Positions 1 to 7,485 are shown, numbered from the stretch's first letter. The stretch is DNA of 64,000 bases from Microbacterium sp. SYP-A9085 (GCF_009649635.1 NZ_WJII01000002.1:496001-560000); one strand, 5' to 3'. Made by a program: numbers and translations. The notes: generated by a model not told the origin, from the sequence alone.

Positions 1-25
1 GGGCGTTGAAGTAGCGGTCGGTCAT
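1..25 (-). CDS. 5' end of an unidentified gene running off the window
   Basis: Only the first eight codons are inside the window. On the minus strand a GAGGAG-like ribosome site (about 31-36) precedes an ATG at 25-23, which reads Met-Thr-Asp-Arg-Tyr-Phe-Asn-Ala and continues off the left edge. The ribosome site and the divergent layout opposite nagA make a real start likely. Too little is visible to assign a family. Because it shares the 26-209 intergenic region with nagA and the Nag operator, a role in amino-sugar use is possible but is only inference. Confidence 0.45.
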
Positions 26-191
26 GACATCTCCTCGACTCGGCACAGGCAGGCAACGGGTGTTCACATCGGCCCAGGCGCGCGGTCGAATGCCGGTCGG
101 TCGCTCCCCGGTGGTGACCCACCCCAACGCCAGTCGCGACATCCCGAGCATACCGGATGGGCCCGCGGCTCCTTGTCCCGTGCCCGAAGGG

Positions 192-211
192 TTTGTTAGT
201 GTGCCTTACAT
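192..211 (+). promoter_or_regulatory. Candidate NagC/ROK operator upstream of nagA
   Basis: The sequence TTTGTTAGTGTGCCTTAC matches 16 of 18 positions with TTTGTTAGTGAACCTTAC at 7312-7329, which abuts the start of the ROK regulator gene. The motif is an imperfect inverted repeat (GTTAG...CTTAC). Two near-identical sites, one before an amino-sugar gene and one before its likely regulator, indicate autoregulation plus control of nagA. The site probably overlaps the -10 region. Binding by the ROK protein is inference. Confidence 0.65.
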
Positions 212-317
212 GAAGCGCATGCGCCGCGGCCGCGGTACGGAGGCCGCCGCCGTGCTCGCGCCTGTGCCCGGCCGCACCATCTTCCGCTCGCCCGAGATCG
301 CGTGGGCCGGCCGATGA
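210..317 (+). CDS. Possible 35-codon upstream ORF coupled to nagA
   Basis: An ATG lies at 210, directly after the Nag operator. The 35-codon frame is Arg-rich and ends with a TGA at 315-317 that overlaps the nagA ATG (314-316) in an ATGA junction. There is no ribosome site, so it would be translated leaderless if transcription starts beside the operator. The exact overlap favours translational coupling, since nagA itself lacks a convincing Shine-Dalgarno. It may encode no functional peptide and could be only a translated leader. Not a recognised family. Confidence 0.4.
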   Translation: MKRMRRGRGTEAAAVLAPVPGRTIFRSPEIAWAGR

Positions 318-1459
318 GTGTTGACCGCGTCATCCACTCCGCCCGGCTCGTCGACGACGGCAGCGTCACCGACGATGCGTGGGTGGCGTTCGCGGCGGGC
401 ACGGTGGCGGCACGGGGCACGGGTGCGGGATGGCGCGAGCTGGCGCCGCGCGCCGTCGACGACGCGCACGGGGCATGGCTGACGCCCGGTTTCGTGGACA
501 TCCACGGGCACGGCGGGGGTGGCGCGGCGTACGACGACGGCGAGGCGGCGATAGCGACCGCGCGGGCGGTGCATCGTGCGCACGGCACCACGCGCGCGGT
601 GATCTCGCTGGTGACCGCGCCGATCGAGGATCTCGCCGCGCGCGCGGCGGTCGTTGCGGAGCTGGCGGCCGCCGATCCCACGGTCCTCGGCTCGCACCTG
701 GAGGGACCGTTCCTCGACGTCGGACACAAGGGCGCGCACCCCGCGTCGCTGCTGCGCGCGCCGGATGCCGCGGCGATCGACCGGCTGCTGGAGGCGGGCG
801 CCGGGACGATCCGGCAGGTGACGCTCGCCCCGGAGCTGCCCGGCGGGATGGCGGCGATCCGGCGCCTGTCGGCGGCGGGGGTCGCCGTCGCCGTCGGGCA
901 CACCGATGCCGACGACGCGGCGGCGCGAGCTGCGTTCGATGCCGGAGCCACGATCCTCACGCATGCGTTCAACGCGATGCCCGGCATCCATCACCGGGCG
1001 CCGGGGCCCGTGGTCGCGGCGCTGAACGACGAGCGGGTGACGCTCGAGGTGATCGCCGACGGCACGCACGTGCACCCCGACGTCATCCGCCTGCTCGTGC
1101 AGGGGGCGCCGGGCCGGGTCGCCCTGGTCACGGATGCCATGGCGGCGGCGGCCGCGGGGGACGGCGAGTACAACCTGGGCGGTCTCGCGGTCTCGGTATC
1201 CGGCGGGGTGGCACGGCTCGTGGAGGGCGGCGCCATCGCGGGATCGACGCTCACCCAGGACGCCGCGATCCGGCTCATGGTCACGCGGGTCGGGATGCCG
1301 CTGCCCGCCGCGGTCGCCGCCGCCACCGCCGTTCCCGCCGCCGCGGTCGGCGTCGCGGACAGGTTCGGTTCGCTCGCGCCCGGCCGCGCCGCCGACGCCG
1401 TGCTCCTCGACGACGCACTCACGGTGCGCCGGGTCTGGGTCGACGGGGCGCCGGTCTAG
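314..1459 (+). CDS. nagA: N-acetylglucosamine-6-phosphate deacetylase
   Basis: Cytoplasmic amidohydrolase-fold enzyme that removes acetate from GlcNAc-6-phosphate to give glucosamine-6-phosphate, the substrate of NagB. The 381-residue protein shows the metal-site motif DIHGHGGGG after a GFVD strand, the SHLEGPF segment, VGHTDAD, THAFNAMP and a distal VTDAM aspartate motif, in the family order and with the usual length. A GTG at 302 would add four residues, but the ATG at 314 fits the overlap with the upstream ORF. The probable regulator (a ROK protein) and nagB lie 4-7 kb away, separated by an unrelated insertion-like patch, so the Nag genes may once have been closer together. Confidence 0.93.
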   Translation: MSVDRVIHSARLVDDGSVTDDAWVAFAAGTVAARGTGAGWRELAPRAVDDAHGAWLTPGFVDIHGHGGGGAAYDDGEAAIATARAVHRAHGTTRAVISLVTAPIEDLAARAAVVAELAAADPTVLGSHLEGPFLDVGHKGAHPASLLRAPDAAAIDRLLEAGAGTIRQVTLAPELPGGMAAIRRLSAAGVAVAVGHTDADDAAARAAFDAGATILTHAFNAMPGIHHRAPGPVVAALNDERVTLEVIADGTHVHPDVIRLLVQGAPGRVALVTDAMAAAAAGDGEYNLGGLAVSVSGGVARLVEGGAIAGSTLTQDAAIRLMVTRVGMPLPAAVAAATAVPAAAVGVADRFGSLAPGRAADAVLLDDALTVRRVWVDGAPV

Positions 1460-1633
1460 CGCGCGCGGGCGGGCGCCGCGCTCACGGTGCGCTCGGCCGC
1501 CGCGCTCGGCCGCTGCGCTCGGGCGCTTCGCTCGGGCGCTTCGCTCGGCGCTTCGCTCGGGCGCTTCGTTCGGTCGGATCGCTCGGCCGCCGCGCTCGGC
1601 CGCTTCGTGGCGCTCTGCCGGGCCCGCTACGCG
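1460..1633. repeat. Low-complexity GCTCGG/CGCTTCG tract after nagA
   Basis: From about 1478 to 1620 the sequence is a degenerate run of 8-11-bp units built on GCGCTCGG and CGCTTCGCTCGG. All six frames stay largely open, but the peptides are pure low complexity (Arg/Ser/Ala), so no gene is called. It forms the left border of the palindrome-rich patch that continues to 3347. Confidence 0.7.
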
Positions 1634-1704
1634 CTCGCGCTACACGAATCCGCGTCCGCGCCACGAATTCGCTGACGCGAACGCAGAACGCTACAGCGCG
1701 AAGG
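1634..1704. repeat. Quasi-palindromic repeat, copy A
   Basis: About 71 bp, beginning CTCGCGCTACACGAATCCGC and ending CTACAGCGCGAAGG. The ends are complementary (TCGCGCT / AGCGCGA) and the interior GCGTCCGCG / CGCGAACGC also pairs, so a single strand folds into a long hairpin. First of five copies; the closest relative is copy C. Confidence 0.75.
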
Positions 1705-1781
1705 GCTCGACGATCGAACGCACCGCGAAGGACGCATCCGTCCGCGCCATGCGTCGCGCGCCCCAGCGCCTCACCCACCAC

Positions 1782-1852
1782 CTCGCGCTACAGGAATCCG
1801 CGTCCGCGCCCGGGATTCCCAGCAGCGAACGCGCAACGATGCAGCGCAAAGG
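1782..1852. repeat. Quasi-palindromic repeat, copy B
   Basis: About 71 bp with the same CTCGCGCTACA head, AATCCGCGTCCGCGCC body and GCAGCGCAAAGG tail as copy A. The central part is diverged (CGGGATTCCC). It lies 148 bp after copy A. Confidence 0.7.
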
Positions 1853-1862
1853 ATGCAGCCAC

Positions 1863-1931
1863 CTCGCGCTACACGAAATCCGCGTCCGCGCCACGAACTC
1901 GCTGATGCGAACGCAGAACGGTGCAGCGCAC
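1863..1931. repeat. Quasi-palindromic repeat, copy C
   Basis: About 69 bp. Head, body (GAAATCCGCGTCCGCGCC), CGAACTCGCTGATGCGAACG and tail GTGCAGCGCA closely follow copy A, with small indels. It is the last copy upstream of the AbiEi-like gene; 1932-2086 then holds that gene's promoter region. Confidence 0.72.
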
Positions 1932-2040
1932 AACCCGCGGATGCCGCACGGGACACGACGCGGCAGCCGCGGCATCCATCTCCCGGCGCCTCCCCAGACC
2001 AGCGAAATCGCCCGGACTCCGCGACTTCTCCCCATCTGTC

Positions 2041-2060
2041 GCGTGACGTCATCGTCACGC
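2041..2060. promoter_or_regulatory. Perfect inverted repeat before the AbiEi-like gene
   Basis: GCGTGACG-TCAT-CGTCACGC has perfect 8-bp arms and a 4-bp spacer and ends 27 bp before the ATG at 2087, where it would overlap a promoter. AbiEi-type proteins are known autorepressors that bind inverted repeats, so this is a plausible self-operator; that role is inference. Confidence 0.5.
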
Positions 2061-2086
2061 CCGCGCGGAGCGGCACCATCGTACGC

Positions 2087-3046
2087 ATGACGCTCCAGCT
2101 CGACTCGACGCTCGCCTTCATCCGCCGATCCGACCGGCCGCTCGACCCGGTCGACGACCGGCGCCTGCGCCGCGCGATCGATGCCGGCGAGTGGACGCGC
2201 ATCGTCCCGGGCGCGTTCACACCCACCGCGGACTGGAACGCACTCTCGCCACTCGACCGTCACCGCGTCTTTGTCGAAGAGGCCCTGCGCCGGCGGGAGA
2301 GCCCCGCGGTCATCTCGCATTGCGCCGCTGCAGCGCTGCACGGAATCGACATCCTCGGCCCCTGGCCTCGGCACATGGATGTCACGACGACGTGGGCGAC
2401 GGGCGGGCGGTCGAGCGGCACGACCCGTCGGCACGCTCTCGGTCTGGATGACGTCGAGCGGGTGCCTTGGGGCAACCACGAGATCACGACGCCGGCGCAG
2501 ACCGCGCTCGATCTCGCGCGCACCCTCCCGTTCACGAAGGCCGTGACAGCCGTCGACCAGGCCATCTGGGCCGACCGGCCGGGCGGGCCGCTGACCACGA
2601 TCGAGGAGATCCTGCGCAGGTTGGGCGACAGCCGACCGCGCCGCGGCGACGTGAAAGCCCGACGAGTCATCGCTTTCGCCGACCCGACGGCCGCCAACGT
2701 CCGGGAATCGCAGAGCCGCGTCGTCGTCGTGCAGCTCGGCTTCCCCACACCCGTCGTGCAGGCGCGTCGCGTGCTGCGCAGCGGCCGGCTCGCGATCGCA
2801 GACCTCCTGTTCGAGGACGAGGATCACTGGTGCGAAATCGACGGACGCGGCAAATACCTCAGCCCGGAGTTCGGGGCAGGGCGCGACGCCGCGCACATCG
2901 TCATCGACGAGAAGAACCGCGAGAACGAGATCCGTCGCGAGGTGCGGGGGTTCTCCCGGTGGGAAGCCACCGACGCGGATCATCCGCGCCGGATCTGGGA
3001 CATCCTCGTCGGGGACGGCATGCGCTGTTCACGACCACGCCCGTAG
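2087..3046 (+). CDS. AbiEi-like N-terminus fused to an endonuclease-like C-terminus
   Basis: A 319-residue protein. The N-terminal half has the layout of actinobacterial AbiEi-type antitoxin-like proteins: a short winged-helix-like segment around residues 20-45 (LRRAIDAGEWTRIVPGAF), VISHCAAAALHGI near residue 80, and TPAQTALDLART near residue 140. The C-terminal ~110 residues resemble DUF559/Vsr-like nuclease folds, with ESQSR, an IADLLF strand, a CEIDGRGKY motif and a late DEKNRENEIRR helix. No toxin (AbiEii) gene is adjacent, so it is solitary. Three palindromic repeats lie upstream and two downstream, and a perfect inverted repeat sits in the promoter region, consistent with a mobile or defence-type locus. 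Start chosen at the ATG, since upstream frame is repeat DNA. Function not established. Confidence 0.6.
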   Translation: MTLQLDSTLAFIRRSDRPLDPVDDRRLRRAIDAGEWTRIVPGAFTPTADWNALSPLDRHRVFVEEALRRRESPAVISHCAAAALHGIDILGPWPRHMDVTTTWATGGRSSGTTRRHALGLDDVERVPWGNHEITTPAQTALDLARTLPFTKAVTAVDQAIWADRPGGPLTTIEEILRRLGDSRPRRGDVKARRVIAFADPTAANVRESQSRVVVVQLGFPTPVVQARRVLRSGRLAIADLLFEDEDHWCEIDGRGKYLSPEFGAGRDAAHIVIDEKNRENEIRREVRGFSRWEATDADHPRRIWDILVGDGMRCSRPRP

Positions 3047-3104
3047 AGGATGCCGCGGCGCGGCGTCGTCTGCGGCTCCGGCCGTGCGCGAGGCGGCTCG
3101 GATC

Positions 3105-3174
3105 CTCGCGCTACACAAATCTGCAATCGCGCCAGGAGTTCCGTGGCGCGAACGCGGAAAACTGCAGCGCGAGC
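3105..3174. repeat. Quasi-palindromic repeat, copy D
   Basis: About 70 bp. Head CTCGCGCTACACAAATCTGC, middle GCCAGGAGTTCCGTGGC, tail CTGCAGCGCGAG. The same head/tail pairing as copies A-C but a distinct subfamily, nearly identical to copy E. It lies 58 bp after the stop of the AbiEi-like gene. Confidence 0.75.
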
Positions 3175-3275
3175 GAATCGGCACCGCGAAACGGAGCAGC
3201 GCACGCACAAGATCGCAGCGGGAGCAGAGGCGTGCAGCGCGAGCGAGGACGTGCAGCGCAGGCGACGTCCGGATC

Positions 3276-3347
3276 CTCGCGCTACACAAATCTGCACCCG
3301 CGCCAGGAGTTCCGTGGCGCGGACGCGGAAAACTGCAGCGCGAAGGA
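3276..3347. repeat. Quasi-palindromic repeat, copy E
   Basis: About 72 bp, nearly identical to copy D (same CGCGCCAGGAGTTCCGTGGC core), ending CTGCAGCGCGAAGG. It lies 171 bp after copy D. The intervening 3175-3275 carries further partial tails (GTGCAGCGCGAG, GTGCAGCGCAGG), which look like decayed copies. Nothing else is recognised between 3047 and 3417. Confidence 0.75.
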
Positions 3348-3417
3348 GACGACTTGAACCCCGCCCCCCCACCCCGCACCCCGCTCCCCGCACCGCGCCC
3401 CAACGTAGACTGAGGGC

Positions 3418-3792
3418 ATGTCCTCCCCCGATCACGCCGCGCCCGCGCCGGGCACCCGCGAGCCGCTGTCGGCGGTCGACGTCGTCGCGTTCCTGTGCGA
3501 GCTCTTCGCGTTCTTCACGCTGGCGTTCTGGGGCTTCGCCGCGTGGGTGTTCCCATGGAACATCGTGCTCGGGCTCGGGCTGCCGATCGTCGCGATCCTG
3601 CTCTGGGCGCTGTTCGTCTCCCCCCGCGCGATGGTCCCGGTGCACCCCTTCGTCCGCGCTGTCGTCGAGCTGCTCGTCTACGCGGCCGCCACGATCGCGT
3701 GGTGGCACATGGGCCAGGCCTGGATCGGGCTCGCTTTCGCCCTCGTCGCCGTCACCGCGGGCGTGATCGCCGGGCGCCGCCGCTTCATATGA
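3418..3792 (+). CDS. YrdB-like (DUF2568) small membrane protein
   Basis: 124 residues with about four hydrophobic segments (residues ~20-45, 48-68, 78-96, 98-118), connected by short loops with conserved-looking FVSPRA and VHP motifs typical of YrdB/DUF2568 proteins. Function of the family is unknown. TAGACT at 3406-3411 sits exactly six bases before the ATG, so the mRNA is probably leaderless. The stop overlaps the start of the next gene (ATATGA), so the two are co-transcribed. Confidence 0.75.
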   Translation: MSSPDHAAPAPGTREPLSAVDVVAFLCELFAFFTLAFWGFAAWVFPWNIVLGLGLPIVAILLWALFVSPRAMVPVHPFVRAVVELLVYAAATIAWWHMGQAWIGLAFALVAVTAGVIAGRRRFI

Positions 3793-5147
3793 CGGATGTC
3801 GTCGCCCTGCTGCGCGCCGCGCTCGGCGAGAGCGTCGACACGACGGATGCCGCGCTGCAGGCGGTCCGCGCCGACAAATCCGGGCATGCGGAGGCCGGCA
3901 CGCCCCTCGCGGTCGTGCACGCGGCATCCGTCGCCGACGTGCAGGCGACGCTGCGGATCGCCACTGCGACGCGCACCCCGGTCGTGCCCCGCGGCGCCGG
4001 CACTGGCCTCGCCGGCGGCGCCAACACCGGCACCGGCGCTATAGCGCTCTCGCTGCGGCGCATGGACCGGATCCTCGAGGTGAGCCCCGACGACCTGCTC
4101 GCGGTCGTCGAGCCCGGCATCCTCAACGCCGACCTCAACGACGCGCTCGCCGCGCACGACCTGTGGTGGGCGCCCGACCCCGCGAGCCGCGCGATCTCGA
4201 CCGTCGGCGGCAACATAGCGACCGGCGCCGGCGGCCTGCTGTGCGCGAAGTACGGGGTGGTCCGGGATGCCGTGCTCGGCCTGGACGTCGTCCTCGCCGA
4301 CGGCCGTCTGCTGCACCTCGGCCACCGCAGCGTGAAGGGCGTCACCGGCCTCGACCTGACGAGCCTGCTGATCGGCTCCGAGGGCGTGCTCGGCGTCGTC
4401 GTCGGCGCCACGCTCAAGCTGCGCCGCCTGGTCCCCGGCGAGGTGCACACGATAGTGGGCATGTTCGCCGACGTCCGCGCCGCGGCCGCGGCATCCGCCG
4501 CCGTCACCGCCGCGGGAATCCAGCCCGCGATCATGGAGCTGATGGATGCCACGAGCCTGGCCGCCGTGCACAGGCTCCTGGCCCTGCCCGTCCCCGACGG
4601 GGCCGCGCAGCTGACGATCCAGACCGACGGCCCGGCCGCCGCCGCCGAAGCCGCCGCGATCGCGGTGGTCCTGCGCGCGCATGGCGGACACGTCGAAGTC
4701 TCCGCCGATCGCGAGGAGGGTGAGCGGTTGCTCGCCGTGCGCCGCAGCATGCACGCCGCGATGGCGTCGCTCGGGACCACGCTGATCGAGGACGTGGCGG
4801 TGCCGCGCAGCCGGCTCGCCGAGATGTTCGACGAGATAGCCCGCGTCGAACGCGAGCACGGCGTCGTCATCCCCACCGTCGCGCACGCGGGCGACGGCAA
4901 CCTGCACCCGAACTTCATCTTCGACGGCCCCGACGTGCCCGAGGAGATCTGGGATGCCGCCGACGACGTGTTCCGCGCCGCGCTGCGGCTGGGCGGGACG
5001 CTCACCGGCGAGCACGGCATCGGCGTGCTCAAGCGCCGCTGGCTGGCCGACGAGCTCGGCCCGGACCAGTGGGAGCTGCAGCGGCGGATCGCGGCGGTGT
5101 TCGACCCGCTCGGCATCCTCAACCCGGGGAAGGTCTTCGCCCCGTAA
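3789..5147 (+). CDS. FAD-binding oxidase, GlcD/D-lactate dehydrogenase type
   Basis: A 452-residue flavoprotein of the VAO/GlcD family that oxidises a 2-hydroxy acid (glycolate- or D-lactate-like); the exact substrate is not resolvable. The FAD-binding_4 domain spans about residues 35-215, with VPRGAGTGLAGG, STVGGNIATGAGG and IGSEGVLGVV. The C-terminal FAD-oxidase domain has VAHAGDGNLHPNF and GEHGIG, the usual metal/substrate-site segments, and ends NPGKVF as in GlcD. The ATG overlaps the YrdB-like stop by four bases, indicating translational coupling; the longer upstream frame is a shadow of the YrdB-like gene. It converges on nagB with only 16 bp between them. Confidence 0.88.
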   Translation: MTDVVALLRAALGESVDTTDAALQAVRADKSGHAEAGTPLAVVHAASVADVQATLRIATATRTPVVPRGAGTGLAGGANTGTGAIALSLRRMDRILEVSPDDLLAVVEPGILNADLNDALAAHDLWWAPDPASRAISTVGGNIATGAGGLLCAKYGVVRDAVLGLDVVLADGRLLHLGHRSVKGVTGLDLTSLLIGSEGVLGVVVGATLKLRRLVPGEVHTIVGMFADVRAAAAASAAVTAAGIQPAIMELMDATSLAAVHRLLALPVPDGAAQLTIQTDGPAAAAEAAAIAVVLRAHGGHVEVSADREEGERLLAVRRSMHAAMASLGTTLIEDVAVPRSRLAEMFDEIARVEREHGVVIPTVAHAGDGNLHPNFIFDGPDVPEEIWDAADDVFRAALRLGGTLTGEHGIGVLKRRWLADELGPDQWELQRRIAAVFDPLGILNPGKVFAP

Positions 5148-5163
5148 GCAGGGCGTCAATCCC

Positions 5164-5943
5164 TCACAGTTCCTGCCACGCCGGCTTGTTGTCCCACGTG
5201 TAGCGGTAGTAGTCGGCGAACCGAAGCCGGGATGCCGCGGCCTCGTCCACGACGACGCTCACGCGCGGGTGCAGCTGGATCGCCGAGCCGGGCAGCGACG
5301 CGGTGACCGGCCCCTCGACGGCGCCGGCGACGGCATCCGCCTTGCCCTCGCCGAACGCGAGCAGCACCAGGTGCCGCGCGCGCAGGATAGTGCCCAGCCC
5401 CTGCGTGATGCAGTGCATCGGCACCTCGTCGATCGAGTCGAAGAAGCGCGCGTTGTCGGTGCGGGTCTGCTGCGTCAGCGTCTTCACGCGCGTGGCCGAG
5501 GCGAACGACGAGCCCGGCTCGTTGAAGCCGATGTGCCCGTCGGTGCCGATCCCGAGGATCTGCAGCTCCACGCCGCCGGCGGCCTCGATCGCCTGCTCGT
5601 AGTCGGCGCCGGCGTGCTCGATCGAGGCGACGGCGCCGTTCGGCACGCGGATGCGGTCGGGGTCCAGGCCGAGCGGCTCGATCACCTCGCGCCGGATCAC
5701 GTTGCGGTAGCTCTGCGGATGCTGCGAATCGATGCCGACGTACTCATCGAGTGCGAAGCCCCGCACCCGGGATACGTCGATCCCCGCCAGGCGCGGCCGC
5801 AGCGCCTCGTACACCGGCAGTGGTGTCGAGCCGGTGGCAAGACCCAGGACGACCTCCGGGTCGGCGGCGACCAGCGCGACGATCTCGTCGGCGACGAGCG
5901 CGCCCGCCGCGGCGGCGTCCGGGACGATGATGACTTCAGCCAT
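5164..5943 (-). CDS. nagB: Glucosamine-6-phosphate deaminase
   Basis: A 259-residue cytoplasmic enzyme converting glucosamine-6-phosphate to fructose-6-phosphate and ammonia, the step after NagA. It has the N-terminal phosphate-binding GLATGSTPLPVYEAL, the FALDEYVG aspartate motif, GIGTDGHIGFNEPGSSF with the catalytic His-Glu region, and the C-terminal YYRYTW segment. The ATG at 5943 has a GAGAGG ribosome site; an in-frame extension to 6036 is Pro/Thr-rich and overlaps a kinase remnant, so it was not used. It lies immediately downstream of the remnant and 164 bp after the ROK regulator, on the same strand, and is probably co-transcribed with it. Confidence 0.95.
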   Translation of the reverse strand: MAEVIIVPDAAAAGALVADEIVALVAADPEVVLGLATGSTPLPVYEALRPRLAGIDVSRVRGFALDEYVGIDSQHPQSYRNVIRREVIEPLGLDPDRIRVPNGAVASIEHAGADYEQAIEAAGGVELQILGIGTDGHIGFNEPGSSFASATRVKTLTQQTRTDNARFFDSIDEVPMHCITQGLGTILRARHLVLLAFGEGKADAVAGAVEGPVTASLPGSAIQLHPRVSVVVDEAAASRLRFADYYRYTWDNKPAWQEL

Positions 5944-6055
5944 GGGTGGCCCTCTCGGTAGGGGTGTCGTGGGCGGTGCTGACGCGCCCGTCGTCGGCGA
6001 CGGCGTCGGTCGTGGTCCCGCCGACGTCGAGGCCAACTCTGATCGGGCCGGTCAT
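5936..6055 (-). pseudogene. N-terminal stub of a ROK/ASKHA-type sugar kinase
   Basis: A 39-codon frame starting at ATG 6055 reads a beta-strand followed by VGLDVGGTTTDAVADDG, the phosphate-1 signature that opens ROK kinases and related ASKHA ATPases. It then breaks into unrelated residues and stops at a TGA overlapping the third codon of nagB. The rest of a roughly 300-residue kinase is missing. Position between the ROK regulator and nagB is where a GlcNAc kinase would make sense, so this is best read as the remains of a deleted kinase gene. A functional micropeptide is not excluded. Confidence 0.6.
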
Positions 6056-6107
6056 GTGCGCGGTTCGCTCTCTTCGGGTGCGTTGTGTCGCGGGGTCGGG
6101 GACGGAG

Positions 6108-7310
6108 CTAGGAGACGCCGAGCTGCGCGGACAGGACCATCACCGCGGTCCCGCGCAGCACGATGTCCGGCCCCTGGTCGGTCATCCGCACCCGGATGCC
6201 GTCGTGTACCCGGGCGAGCGTCCGCGCGCGCAGGGTCTGCGCGGTGGCGTCCGCGAGCGGGCCGTCGAGCAGGTCGCGGGGGCCGGACAGGACCACTTCG
6301 GACAGGTCCAGGGCGCCGACGATCGGCGCCAGCGCCAACCCCAGCCGGGCGCCCGCGTCGCGCAGGACGGCGGCGCCGGCGACGGGACCGGATGCCGCCG
6401 CCAACCGATCGGTGAGCGCGGGTACCGCGATCCAGGCCTCGAGGCATCCGTCCCGTCCGCACGAGCAGCGGGGACCGCCGTCGGTGCCGACCGTGACGTG
6501 CCCGATCTCACCCGCCGCGAAGCGGCCGCCGATCAGGGGACGGCCGTCGGACAGCAGCGCCGACCCGACGCCGCGGCCGACACGGACGAGGATCACGTCG
6601 TCGCCGGCACCGCCGAACGTGTACTCGGCGAGCACCGCGGCGTTCGCATCGTTCGCGACGACGACCGGCAGGCCGAGGGCGCCGCGGAGGGTGCCCTCCA
6701 GGTCGAATCCTGTCAGTCCCAGGTTTGGGGCGGTGAGCACGACGCCGGCGTCGTCGACGATGCCGGGCGTGCCCACCCCAATGCCGAGGAGGGGAGCGTG
6801 CGCGTCGGCGACGAGGTCCCGCGCGAACGCGACGATGGTGCCGACGACATCCCCGTCGGGGCCGGGGTGCGCCACCTCGCGGCGGACGAGGATTGTGCCG
6901 TCCAGGGTGAGCAGTGCGCCGGTGAACACGGCGGTGCCGGACAGGTCGAGGCCGAGGATGCGGTGGCCGTCGCGGTCGAGGTCGACGAGCATCGCCGGCT
7001 TGCCGGGCCGCGACACCTCGCGCATCCCCTTCTCGGCGATGAGTCCGTCGGCGATGAGCTCGGCCACCAGGTCCGAGATGGTGACGCGGGTGAGGCCGGT
7101 CTCCCGTGACAGGTCGGCGCGGCTCATGGCGCCGCGGTGGAAAAGGGTCTGCAGGACGAGGGCGCGGTTGTGGGCGCGGGCGTGCTCGGGGAGGACCTTC
7201 ACGGCGCGCCGCGAGCGGGCGCGGGCGACCGGACCCGCGGATGCCGCGGACGCGGCGGGTGCGGGGGTTCCGGCTGCGGAAGGCTCACGCCGCACGTCCG
7301 ATGACGACAC
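6108..7310 (-). CDS. ROK-family transcriptional regulator, NagC-like
   Basis: 400 residues. A disordered Ala/Ser/Arg-rich N-terminus precedes a winged helix-turn-helix (about residues 45-105; MSRADLSRETGLTRVTISDL). The sugar-sensing ROK domain follows, with GLDLSGT, GIGVGTPGIVD, VANDANAAVLAE, GEIGHVTVG and the zinc-binding CSCGRDGCLE. The predicted role is repression of nagA/nagB and of itself, relieved by an amino-sugar phosphate. The GTG start at 7310 is adjoined by the operator at 7312-7329 and no ribosome site precedes it. Effector identity is inference. Confidence 0.9.
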   Translation of the reverse strand: MSSSDVRREPSAAGTPAPAASAASAGPVARARSRRAVKVLPEHARAHNRALVLQTLFHRGAMSRADLSRETGLTRVTISDLVAELIADGLIAEKGMREVSRPGKPAMLVDLDRDGHRILGLDLSGTAVFTGALLTLDGTILVRREVAHPGPDGDVVGTIVAFARDLVADAHAPLLGIGVGTPGIVDDAGVVLTAPNLGLTGFDLEGTLRGALGLPVVVANDANAAVLAEYTFGGAGDDVILVRVGRGVGSALLSDGRPLIGGRFAAGEIGHVTVGTDGGPRCSCGRDGCLEAWIAVPALTDRLAAASGPVAGAAVLRDAGARLGLALAPIVGALDLSEVVLSGPRDLLDGPLADATAQTLRARTLARVHDGIRVRMTDQGPDIVLRGTAVMVLSAQLGVS

Positions 7311-7311
7311 A

Positions 7312-7332
7312 TTTGTTAGTGAACCTTACGAA
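7312..7332. promoter_or_regulatory. Candidate Nag operator at the ROK regulator start
   Basis: TTTGTTAGTGAACCTTAC lies directly next to the regulator's GTG start (7310) and matches the nagA site at 192-209 in 16 of 18 positions. Read on the minus strand, TAAGGT (7328-7323) can serve as a -10, so binding would cover the promoter and transcription start. This supports negative autoregulation. Confidence 0.65.
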
Positions 7333-7485
7333 CACCGTCGGCGCAAGCTCGTCCGCCCGGTTCGCACCGGGTTTACAGAAACGTTATCGCGCCGGGGCTC
7401 CGACGCCCCGCCTGGGTGCCCGATCCTCCCGACTGCGGCCCGGTGGTCCATTAGCATTGACGCCCAGGGGGAACAGGGGGCGACC

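Noticed and set aside
1460..1633. Arg/Ser-rich ORFs in the GCTCGG tract
   Set aside because: Open in all frames because the repeat lacks stop codons; no coding signature.
1853..2086. N-terminal extension of the AbiEi-like protein
   Set aside because: The bases are repeat copy C and promoter palindrome; the peptide is low-complexity.
5944..6036. N-terminal extension of NagB (31 residues, Pro/Thr-rich)
   Set aside because: No ribosome site, does not match NagB N-termini, and the same bases encode the kinase stub in another frame.
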